DNA of 64,000 bases from Niastella populi (lineage in GTDB: Bacteria; Bacteroidota; Bacteroidia; Chitinophagales; Chitinophagaceae), in the NCBI RefSeq assembly GCF_002078015.1, contig NZ_LWBP01000089.1:1-64000 (forward strand), written 5' to 3'. Under the pieces are notes generated by a model. The model had not been told where the DNA came from. It saw nothing but the letters and a program-made list of their open reading frames with translations, and ran no database searches. Numbering within the stretch: position 1 is the stretch's first letter; each line of letters opens with the position of its first letter. The position numbers and the translations under genes were made by a program. Below, in pieces: positions 57,442-64,000 of this stretch.

Positions 57442-58119
57442 CTTTACGGTTAATGAACCTGCTGCACGTACCAGGCTGATAAACTCCTGCCGATAGCCGT
57501 TTGTATCGGCTCCTTTGGACCCTTTGGCCAAATCAAGCACCTGTTGAAAGGAAGCATTCTGTTTAAATTCAGAATCGCGCAGCAACATACCGAAGGAAGC
57601 TACTGCAGCCGAGAACCGGAAATTATCGGAAGCGGCGGCTAAAGCCAGACGCGAGTCGGTAACCGGATGAATACGCACCGCGCCTGCATGTGGAATAATG
57701 CCGTTATTTATATAGCGGCGAACATTGCTATAGGCCGCTTCGTCTACGTCGATGGAAAAGGTGGAAAGGGGATGCTGCGTAGCAGCAAGGAACCTGTTCT
57801 CGACAATATGATCGTAATCTTCGGTTTTAAAATCCTTTATTTTTTCTTCCAGAGTGTAAGGCTTAGGAGCCTCTTCATGCATTTCTTCGCAGTCTTTTAC
57901 CATCTTTGGAACAGTGTATTCATTCGTCCATACTGTAGGCGCAGGTGATGGAAATACCAACGAGTTATCAATTGTAAGATCTTCATTTTTGTATTGGGCT
58001 GCTGCGCCGCCACTGTCAGCAGCTTGTTTTTCGGTTGTACCGCCATTCTTTCCGGAATCGTTACAGGCAATAAAGATCCATAGCAGCAATGCTGCAAGCA
58101 GTTTACATAAAAATTTCAT
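57436..58119 (-). CDS. Lipoprotein of the YfbK/VWA family with the VWA domain deleted in frame
   Basis: 227 residues. A lipobox (FIAC, Cys19) anchors it. Residues 95-150 (ENRFLAATQHPLSTFSIDVDEAAYSNVRRYINNG) match the N-terminal domain that precedes the von Willebrand factor A domain in YfbK-like proteins. Residues ~160-222 (FRFSAAVASFGMLLRDSEF, then GYRQEFISLV) match their C-terminal DUF3520 end. At about 57640-57672 the text passes directly from AVRI to HPVTDSRLAL, so the whole VWA domain (~300 residues) is missing while the frame is kept. It may be a non-functional deletion product or a stable stump. Downstream sits the sirtuin gene. Confidence 0.75.
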   Translation of the reverse strand: MKFLCKLLAALLLWIFIACNDSGKNGGTTEKQAADSGGAAAQYKNEDLTIDNSLVFPSPAPTVWTNEYTVPKMVKDCEEMHEEAPKPYTLEEKIKDFKTEDYDHIVENRFLAATQHPLSTFSIDVDEAAYSNVRRYINNGIIPHAGAVRIHPVTDSRLALAAASDNFRFSAAVASFGMLLRDSEFKQNASFQQVLDLAKGSKGADTNGYRQEFISLVRAAGSLTVKK

Positions 58120-58458
58120 GACTGTGTTTTTAGGTGTGCGTAGTATTTAGATGCAGGCAGAGAAAAATTACATAAATAATTGTCGGGTCCTTTAGATTTG
58201 GATCTAAGATTTGTTACGGGTACAAATTACAAATGTCCGGTTTGCAGAATGATCATGGCCGGCGGGAAGTACATTTAAAAACGAAAAAAGGTGCCACAGT
58301 TTGAACCGTAACACCGTTAAATTTATAGAAGAAAGCCGCAGCGGAAAATAGTAAGGCTGAGCAGTGTTATTTGCCGTCCCCGGTAAAGCCGGGATCTTCC
58401 GTTTGCCCTTTCACGTTTGCCGTTTCACGATTGCCGATTGCCGTTTAACGACTGCCGG
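58120..58458. other. Intergenic region holding the lipoprotein promoter and a heptad array
   Basis: The left half holds a TAGATTTGGATCTA near-palindrome (about 58191-58206) that could be a regulatory site. A CCCCGGTAAAGCCGGG hairpin lies near 58378-58393. The right end is the array 58401-58463. No gene seen. Confidence 0.5.
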
Positions 58459-58463
58459 CTACA
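58401..58463. repeat. Heptad array (GTTTGCC/GATTGCC units) up to the EVE stop codon
   Basis: Eight to nine units in unbroken 7-bp phase (GTTTGCC and GATTGCC each twice). The EVE gene stop codon (58459-58461) lies in the last unit. Confidence 0.8.
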
Positions 58464-58866
58464 GCCCAGCCAGCTCCATGATCGCCGCCCATTCATCATC
58501 GGTAACCGGCTGCACCGATAACTGGCTAATGCGTACCAGGGCCATATTGGCAAGACGTTTATCTTTTTTTATGGCGCTTAATGAAACGGGATTTTTCAGT
58601 TTCTTATAAGGCTTAAAGTCAACCGCCACCCATTTATCGTCATCGGTGGAGGGATCCTGGTAAAATTCTTTTACCACCTTGGCTATACCAACGATCTCCA
58701 GCCCTTCATTGCTATGATAATATAATACCTCTTCGCCTTTTTTCATTGCTTTCAGGTTGTTCCGCGCCGCGTAATTGCGTACGCCGTCCCAAAAGGTCTG
58801 TTTGTCTTTTTCGAATTGTTCCCAGGGATAAACGGAAGGTTCCGATTTTACCAGCCAGTATGCCAT
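58459..58866 (-). CDS. EVE domain-containing protein
   Basis: 135 residues from the ATG at 58866, which gives the classic opening MAYWLVKSEPSVYPWEQF. The EVE domain (related to PUA and YTH folds) continues with WDGVRNYAARNNL and GEEVLYYHSN and ends in LARISQLSVQPV-type strands. EVE domains bind modified bases in DNA or RNA and occur in defence and restriction systems, but single-domain housekeeping copies such as this (THYN1-like) are found widely in bacteria. No defence genes are adjacent. An in-frame codon at 58908 adds 14 residues and is unlikely. Confidence 0.88.
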   Translation of the reverse strand: MAYWLVKSEPSVYPWEQFEKDKQTFWDGVRNYAARNNLKAMKKGEEVLYYHSNEGLEIVGIAKVVKEFYQDPSTDDDKWVAVDFKPYKKLKNPVSLSAIKKDKRLANMALVRISQLSVQPVTDDEWAAIMELAGL

Positions 58867-59039
58867 TGTTACTTTAATTAAGGGCGAAAGGTAATAAAAA
58901 ACAGGCATAGAATATTTTTTTCGAAACGCTAAATCCAGCCAAAACCGGCTTCCGTATATGACCTGAACTCATTACCGGTACATGATCGATAAACAGAAAA
59001 AACATTTGTTACCTAAGTCAATATTTAAACTACTCATTT

Positions 59040-59597
59040 ATGAAATCGGTAAAAAGTCTGGCCATGCTGGTTGCAGCTGCCTTAATAATGAACACATCAT
59101 TTGCACAGGAAAAAACAGTGAATGTAGGCGGCGCGCCTATGTTCCCTTCGAAAAACATTGTTGAAAATGCCGTTAATTCCAAAGATCACACCACGCTGGT
59201 AGCCGCCATCAAAGCTGCCGGTCTTGTTGAAACACTACAAACACCTGGTCCGTTTACCGTATTCGCACCTACCAATGAAGCATTCGACATGTTGCCCAAA
59301 GGCACTGTTGAAACTTTACTGAAACCTGAAAACAAAGGAACGCTTACAAGCATTCTTACCTACCATGTAGTGGCCGGCAAACTCGATGCAAAGGAATTGT
59401 CGAAGCTAATTAAAGCCGGCGGTGGCAAAACCGAATTGAAAACCGTTGCGGGTGGTAAACTGTGGGCCTCTATGAAGGGGAATAAGATCATGTTGACAGA
59501 TGAAAAAGGTGGCATGGCTACCGTTACCATCGGGAACGTTTACCAAAGCAATGGCGTTATTCACGTAATTGATCATGTGGTGTTACCCAGGAGCTAA
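59040..59597 (+). CDS. FAS1 (fasciclin) domain exported protein
   Basis: 185 residues with a signal peptide (1-22). A single FAS1 domain (about 40-183) shows the H1 motif (GPFTVFAPTNEAFDML) and the H2 motif near the end (VHVIDHVVLP-type: IHVIDHVVLPRS). FAS1 domains mediate adhesion or are part of stress-linked secreted proteins in bacteria. It is transcribed alone, with a terminator at 59613-59643, just upstream of the DUF4331 cluster; FAS1 and DUF4331 proteins often appear near each other. Confidence 0.9.
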   Translation: MKSVKSLAMLVAAALIMNTSFAQEKTVNVGGAPMFPSKNIVENAVNSKDHTTLVAAIKAAGLVETLQTPGPFTVFAPTNEAFDMLPKGTVETLLKPENKGTLTSILTYHVVAGKLDAKELSKLIKAGGGKTELKTVAGGKLWASMKGNKIMLTDEKGGMATVTIGNVYQSNGVIHVIDHVVLPRS

Positions 59598-59612
59598 AAG
59601 CTCTATTTAAAA

Positions 59613-59643
59613 GGGCCCCGATATCTATTGGGGCTCTTCTTTA
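59613..59643 (+). terminator. Terminator of the FAS1 gene
   Basis: GGGCCCC pairs with GGGGCTC (one G-T pair) over a 10-base loop, then a T-rich tail. Confidence 0.65.
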
Positions 59644-59893
59644 ATGTTATAACGCCCTCGTCTCACTTCTCCCTGCTTTTTTTGCCCTTCTCTACTCTAT
59701 CCTGCTTTTTTATTTTCCTGCTCATCATTATCAATTTGTTTTATGAAACAGATTGCAAACATTCTTCGTGCTTACGCTGGTAAATAACCGAATAACCGTT
59801 TTATAAAAATATTATACTAATAAAAATCCAACAGGTTCACGCCCCCGTAAATAAAATGAATCATTACCACTTTTTTAATTTAAATGTTCAATC

Positions 59894-60550
59894 ATGAAAA
59901 AGAAGAAAATGCTGCTCACTGTTCTGGCGGCGGCAGGTATTACAACGGCTGGTCTGGTATATGCTGCAGACCATATTGACGCTCCCGCTGTCACCAACCG
60001 GTCAACCGACATTACCGATGTGTATGTATTCAGGGGACAGGATGTAAACAACCTGGTATTTGTTGCCAATACGCAGGGATTGCTTGCCCCTTCAGCTACC
60101 GGGGCAGCCCAATGGGATGCCAACACCCTTATTGAATTCAACATCGACAACAACGAAGACAATATAGAAGATCTGGTGATACAGGGTATTTACAACAATG
60201 GCATGATGAGAGTTTATGGCCCGGTAAAACCATCAGAAACGGGCAACCGCAGTCAGCTTGAAGGCAAGGTTACCGCCGAAGTGTCCGTTACACCTTATGG
60301 CTCTGCTGCCAATATAGGCACCGGTAGCGGAATGAAAGTATTTGCCGGCCCGCGCGACGATCCATTCTTTTTTGACCTGAACCAGTATAAAAAGATCATT
60401 GCAGGAACCGCTACCAGTTTCAACAACCCGGGTACCGATGCATTCGCCGGCACCAATGTGTTAAGTTTCGTTGTAGAAGTTCCGAAAACGATGCTTAATG
60501 CAAAGAATGGCAAGCTGAACGTTTGGGTGGAAACAAAGAAAAAAGTCTAG
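59894..60550 (+). CDS. DUF4331 family exported protein
   Basis: 218 residues with a signal peptide (1-24) ending before ADHIDAPAV, the mature start typical of DUF4331. The domain continues with ITDVYVFRGQDVNNLVF, a Pro/Asp-rich middle and PRDDPFFFDL near residue 155. The family is periplasmic, of unknown function, and often forms pairs. Here the second half of the usual family length sits in the next gene, so the two products may act together. First gene of the cluster DUF4331-DUF4331-TPR-TonB receptor. Confidence 0.82.
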   Translation: MKKKKMLLTVLAAAGITTAGLVYAADHIDAPAVTNRSTDITDVYVFRGQDVNNLVFVANTQGLLAPSATGAAQWDANTLIEFNIDNNEDNIEDLVIQGIYNNGMMRVYGPVKPSETGNRSQLEGKVTAEVSVTPYGSAANIGTGSGMKVFAGPRDDPFFFDLNQYKKIIAGTATSFNNPGTDAFAGTNVLSFVVEVPKTMLNAKNGKLNVWVETKKKV

Positions 60551-60586
60551 TTATTCAGTTATTCAGTTGTTCAGTTCAGTTATGAG
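60551..60586. repeat. Octad repeat (TTATTCAG units) directly after a stop codon
   Basis: Three 8-bp units, a 5-bp unit, and another partial one, starting at the base after the TAG of the first DUF4331 gene, inside the operon. Confidence 0.75.
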
Positions 60587-60620
60587 TAACTCATTCTTAC
60601 AAAAAATCAACAAAAAATTT

Positions 60621-61136
60621 ATGAAACTATATAGCTATTTATTGATCGCGGCCGGTTTACTAACTTTCTCCGCCTGCAACAAAGACGATGATAAAGAAAA
60701 AACTTATTATCAAACGCAGGACCAGATGGCGCGTCCCGCAATCAATACGGTATTCGTATCTGCCGCCGACAAGGATATGTTCAATACCACGACGCCTTCC
60801 ATGATGAATGGGGCATTTGCCAGCAAATTCAAATCAACACTGTTGGCGCTGAACCCCGGTTATACCACCAACCTGCTGGGCTTAAACGCCGATCAGTTCA
60901 CCAATGTGCTGGTAACCGATGTACTGAATGCATCCACCACCGCGCCCACTACGTTTTACGATGGCACCAATGTACTTACGGGCCGCGCACTCGCTGATGA
61001 CGTAATTGACGTTGAGCTTACGCTGATCTTTGGCGGACCAACCGGCGCCTCCAACCCCGGTTTAACCAGCGATAAGGTAAGTGCAAATGACAAAGCGTTT
61101 CTGAGTTCATTCCCTTACCTGGCAACCCCACATTAG
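60621..61136 (+). CDS. DUF4331-like lipoprotein
   Basis: 171 residues from the ATG at 60621 (the earlier start at 60567 lies in the repeat). A lipobox (FSAC) follows a short hydrophobic signal. The rest, from MARPAINTVFVSAADKDMFN to GLTSDKV, matches the C-terminal part of DUF4331 proteins. Together with the preceding gene it looks like a two-gene version of one DUF4331 protein, or a pair of tandem paralogues that have diverged. It is membrane anchored, unlike its neighbour. Confidence 0.78.
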   Translation: MKLYSYLLIAAGLLTFSACNKDDDKEKTYYQTQDQMARPAINTVFVSAADKDMFNTTTPSMMNGAFASKFKSTLLALNPGYTTNLLGLNADQFTNVLVTDVLNASTTAPTTFYDGTNVLTGRALADDVIDVELTLIFGGPTGASNPGLTSDKVSANDKAFLSSFPYLATPH

Positions 61137-61148
61137 CATTACAGGAAC

Positions 61149-61218
61149 ATGAAGTAAGAAGTTCGAGACCGGCAATATCCTGGGTTTTCTTACTCTGACT
61201 TCTTACTTCATACTTCCT
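61149..61218. repeat. Long inverted repeat between two genes of the operon
   Basis: A perfect 14-bp inverted repeat (ATGAAGTAAGAAGT at 61149-61162 and its complement at 61198-61211) extends imperfectly to about 22 bp on either side of a 35-base loop. Its units also read as heptads (ACTTCTT, ACTTCAT, ACTTCCT). It sits in the gap between the second DUF4331 gene and the TPR lipoprotein and could regulate read-through. Confidence 0.8.
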
Positions 61219-61245
61219 GCATCGCTTCCACCAACACCACATGAC

Positions 61246-62529
61246 ATGAAAAAAATATTATATTACACACTGCTGATCGTATTCGCTTCCTGTAAAGACG
61301 AACCTGTAACCAATGCCACCGACTATGCCGCCTATCTGCAACCATCGCCCAACACCCGGTTACAGCAAATTGAAGAAGAGCTTACGTTCTGGCAAAACAG
61401 GCCGCCGGGCGATATCATTGCGGAATCAAAAATTGCCTCCCTGTACGCAAAACGGTTTGCCTATACCGGCAACATTACAGAAATACACCTGGCCGACAGC
61501 CTTTACCGGCAGGTGAACACACTCAACCACACCACCAGTTCGGGCACCTTTCGCTCACTGGCTGCCAATTGCATTACCCAACACCGCTTTTTGCAGGCAA
61601 AACAATACATTGATTCGGCGCTTGCTTTAGGCGATGATAAATACCTGACCGTGCTGATGGAATTTGACGTATCGATGGAACTCGGCGACAAAGACCGTGC
61701 ACGAAGGGCATTAAACAGCCTGGCCGACAAGAACAGTTTCGAATACCTGATCCGTGAAGCAAAATTTAAAGATCATGTGGACGGCGACCTGGATGCGGCG
61801 ATCGTTCTTATGGAAAAAGCATATGATAAGATAAAAGACAATGCCAACCCGGCGCTTTATTGCTGGATCAAATCGAACCTCGGCGATTTCTACGGCCACG
61901 CCAACCGTTACCGCGAATCGTACAAATGCTATCTGGAAGTGCTGGCTACCGACAGGCATTATTACCATGCATTGAAAGGAATTGCCTGGCTGGCTTTTTC
62001 GCACGATAAAGATGTGGCGAACGCCCGCAAAATTGTGGCATATTTACAGCAGCGGCATCCCGTTCCTGATTATGAATTATTACTTTCGCAGCTCGCAGCC
62101 GGGGAACAGGACAGCGTTGGATATAAACGGCATTTGACCGCATTTTTAGCGGCTGCGGAAAACCCGCTTTACGGAGGGATGTATAACAAATATCTTTTCG
62201 GCATCGCGGCCGGGGAACTGAACGATCCCGCGCGGTGTTTGCAGATAGCGCAGGAAGAGGTAGCGCACAGGCCCACACCCGAAGCATACAGCTGGCTGGC
62301 CTGGGCGTATTGCCGGAACGCAGAGGTATCAAAAGCGATGGAAATAGTGCGGCGGCATGTTGCAGGCAAATGTTTTGAACCCGACGCCCTGTTCTATACA
62401 GGCAAAATATACCAGGCCGGTGGCGAAAAAAAGGAAGCCCGGAAATATTTACAGGCCGCGAAAGAAAGTGCATATGAATTAGGACCGGTGATGAGCGGCA
62501 AAATAGACGAATCACTAAAAACCCTGTAA
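61246..62529 (+). CDS. TPR-repeat lipoprotein
   Basis: 427 residues. A lipobox (FASC, Cys16) is followed by about nine tetratricopeptide-like helix pairs (for example ALYCWIKSNLGDFYGHANRYRESYKCYLEVL and PEAYSWLAWAYCRNAEVSKAMEI), which extend to the C-terminus. It would be anchored in the outer or inner membrane facing the periplasm and serve as a binding scaffold. It is in the DUF4331-TonB receptor cluster and only six bases before the receptor start, so the two are probably translated together. Confidence 0.82.
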   Translation: MKKILYYTLLIVFASCKDEPVTNATDYAAYLQPSPNTRLQQIEEELTFWQNRPPGDIIAESKIASLYAKRFAYTGNITEIHLADSLYRQVNTLNHTTSSGTFRSLAANCITQHRFLQAKQYIDSALALGDDKYLTVLMEFDVSMELGDKDRARRALNSLADKNSFEYLIREAKFKDHVDGDLDAAIVLMEKAYDKIKDNANPALYCWIKSNLGDFYGHANRYRESYKCYLEVLATDRHYYHALKGIAWLAFSHDKDVANARKIVAYLQQRHPVPDYELLLSQLAAGEQDSVGYKRHLTAFLAAAENPLYGGMYNKYLFGIAAGELNDPARCLQIAQEEVAHRPTPEAYSWLAWAYCRNAEVSKAMEIVRRHVAGKCFEPDALFYTGKIYQAGGEKKEARKYLQAAKESAYELGPVMSGKIDESLKTL

Positions 62530-62535
62530 CTGATC

Positions 62536-64000
62536 ATGAAAAAGATTTTTATAACTGCTTTCATCTGTTTGCTGGCAACAATGGCCTGGAGCCAAAGCGC
62601 TGTACGGGGTTACGTTATTGACAAAAACAGCCGGCAACCGCTGGAGCTGGCGTATGTACGCTGGAGTAATACCACAGCAGGGGTTGTTACCAATAAACAG
62701 GGTTTCTTTACATTGAATAAAAACGCCGCAGATAACAATGCCGCGCTTATAATCTCATATATTGGTTTTGCCACCAGGGAAATACAAACGGCCGGAGAAT
62801 CGTCAATTGTGGTTGAAATGGATAAAGGGCCGGTGAACTTACAGGAAGTGGTGATAATGCCGCAATCGACAGCCGCTTCATTTCACACGATCAGCAAGAT
62901 CGATCTGAACCTGCAACCCGTTCGGTCTGCACAGGATATCCTGCGCACAGTGCCCGGTTTGTTCATTGGTCAGCACCAGGGCGGCGGAAAGGCCGAACAG
63001 ATCTTCCTGCGCGGTTTCGATATAGACCATGGAACCGATATCAATGTAACGGTTGACGGGTTACCGGTAAATATGGTGTCTCACGCGCACGGACAGGGGT
63101 ATGCCGATCTGCATTTTCTTATTCCCGAACTCACCGGCAACGTTGACTATGGCAAGGGGCCCTATTACACCCAATTTGGCAACCTTGGAACCGCCGGCTA
63201 TGTAAGCATGAACACGGTGAACAGTCTTGATAAAAGCACGGTAAAGCTTGAAGGCGGTCAGTTCAATACCATGCGCGCGGTGGCGATGATCGACCTGTTG
63301 AGCGATAAGCAGAAACAAAAAGGAACGAATGCATATGTAGCCGGTGAATTCCTGTACTCCGACGGTCCGTTTCAGTCAGCACAACATTTCAACCGGTTCA
63401 ATATATTCGGTAAGCTGAACACGCACCTGGGCAATTCAAACAAACTCACGCTCTTTGCCTCCACATTGAACAGTGACTGGGATGCGTCGGGACAAGTGCC
63501 CGACCGCGCCGTAAAAAGCGGACTGATCGGCCGGTTTGGTTATATCGACAATACCGAGGGCGGTTATACCAACCGCACCAATGCCAGCGCACAACTTACC
63601 AGTTATTTATCGCCCAATACCACCTGGGAGAACCAGGCGTATTATTCCAATTACAATTTCAACCTGCATTCCAATTTTACTTTCTTTTTGAACGATCCGG
63701 TAAATGGCGATCAGATCCGCCAGCGGGAAGGAAGAAATATTTATGGGTATCATTCCAAATTGTCGAACGAAACCAATATCGGCACCTGGAAACTCCAATC
63801 ATTATACGGCGCCGGTTTTCGCCTCGACCAAACCCGCAATACCGAATTATCGCATACCATCAACCGCAATACCGTGCTTGAATATTCCCAGCTGGGAGAT
63901 ATTCGCGAAACGAATGCTTTTGTTTATGCAGATGAAAGCATAGAAAAGAACAGTTGGCGGTTCAATGTAGGCGCACGGCTCGATTATTTTCATTTTCATT
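62536..64000 (+). CDS. TonB-dependent receptor, N-terminal part (runs off the window)
   Basis: The frame opens at the ATG at 62536 and is still open at the last base, so only about 488 residues are seen. A signal peptide (1-19, MKKIFITAFICLLATMAWS) is followed by a carboxypeptidase-regulatory-like domain (about 22-95, RGYVIDKNSRQPLELAYV) and a plug domain (about 105-225). The plug contains DILRTVPGLFIGQHQGGGKAEQIFLRGF and a short His-containing motif (VSHAHGQGYADLHF), suggesting a metal ligand. The barrel begins at about 230. Only six bases separate it from the TPR lipoprotein. With the DUF4331 genes it forms an envelope transport cluster whose substrate, possibly a metal, is an inference. 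Confidence 0.85.
   Translation, partial: MKKIFITAFICLLATMAWSQSAVRGYVIDKNSRQPLELAYVRWSNTTAGVVTNKQGFFTLNKNAADNNAALIISYIGFATREIQTAGESSIVVEMDKGPVNLQEVVIMPQSTAASFHTISKIDLNLQPVRSAQDILRTVPGLFIGQHQGGGKAEQIFLRGFDIDHGTDINVTVDGLPVNMVSHAHGQGYADLHFLIPELTGNVDYGKGPYYTQFGNLGTAGYVSMNTVNSLDKSTVKLEGGQFNTMRAVAMIDLLSDKQKQKGTNAYVAGEFLYSDGPFQSAQHFNRFNIFGKLNTHLGNSNKLTLFASTLNSDWDASGQVPDRAVKSGLIGRFGYIDNTEGGYTNRTNASAQLTSYLSPNTTWENQAYYSNYNFNLHSNFTFFLNDPVNGDQIRQREGRNIYGYHSKLSNETNIGTWKLQSLYGAGFRLDQTRNTELSHTINRNTVLEYSQLGDIRETNAFVYADESIEKNSWRFNVGARLDYFHFH

Noticed and set aside
58459-58866. EVE protein as part of a defence island
   Set aside because: It is a single-domain copy with no restriction, nuclease or helicase gene nearby.

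Overview
The window reads as the chromosome of a Bacteroidota bacterium, most likely family Chitinophagaceae (Niastella/Chitinophaga-like). The reasons are two type IX secretion (T9SS) C-terminal sorting domains, TonB-dependent receptors with an N-terminal carboxypeptidase-regulatory-like domain, DUF1501/DUF1800 and DUF4331 pairs, frequent lipoproteins, and promoter -7 boxes of the Bacteroidota form TAnnTTTG. I see no tRNA, rRNA, phage, insertion sequence or CRISPR array.

Layout. 0-5.6 kb: the tail of a small protein, a radical SAM enzyme, a small membrane protein, a two-gene haem/cytochrome P460 operon, and a divergent membrane-bound LytTR regulator. 5.8-11.5 kb: a large secreted amidase with a T9SS tail, a sulfite-oxidase-like molybdoenzyme and a Gfo/Idh/MocA oxidoreductase. 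11.6-15.9 kb: a carbohydrate operon (CE15 esterase, then GH2 glycosidase). 16-20.9 kb: DUF2071, a helical-repeat protein, an exported SAM hydroxide adenosyltransferase-family lipoprotein, 1.1 kb of non-coding DNA with DnaA-box-like sites and a degenerate ~42-bp array, then glucokinase. 21-28.3 kb: an MsbA-like ABC exporter, a wrecked GNAT gene, a TonB-dependent receptor, an aspartyl protease and a nitroreductase. 28.5-33 kb: aceE-aceF, an AT-rich pyruvate dehydrogenase operon of the homodimeric E1 type. 33-43 kb: a frameshifted metzincin-like protease and a frameshifted giant surface protein. 43.5-49.3 kb: gyrA plus a TPR protein, a possible small RNA, and a GAF histidine kinase. 49.6-58.9 kb: a GYF_2 membrane protein, a saccharopine dehydrogenase-family enzyme, the DUF1800-DUF1501 pair, a cysteine-free sirtuin, a lipoprotein that has lost its VWA domain, and an EVE protein. 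59-64 kb: a FAS1 protein, then DUF4331-DUF4331-TPR lipoprotein-TonB receptor; the receptor runs off the window.

The most unusual signal is between genes. More than fifteen intergenic stretches are built from degenerate 7-bp (sometimes 8-bp) units. The vocabulary differs from locus to locus, but the phase stays 7 or 8. Many arrays begin or end exactly at a stop codon, and several convergent gene pairs have one at each 3' end. They resemble in form, not in sequence, the heptanucleotide STRR repeats of cyanobacteria. Four coding loci are damaged in identifiable ways: a 5-bp tandem duplication, a +1 G, an internal out-of-frame deletion and an in-frame domain deletion. Either the strain has a number of decaying surface genes, or part of the damage is sequencing error.
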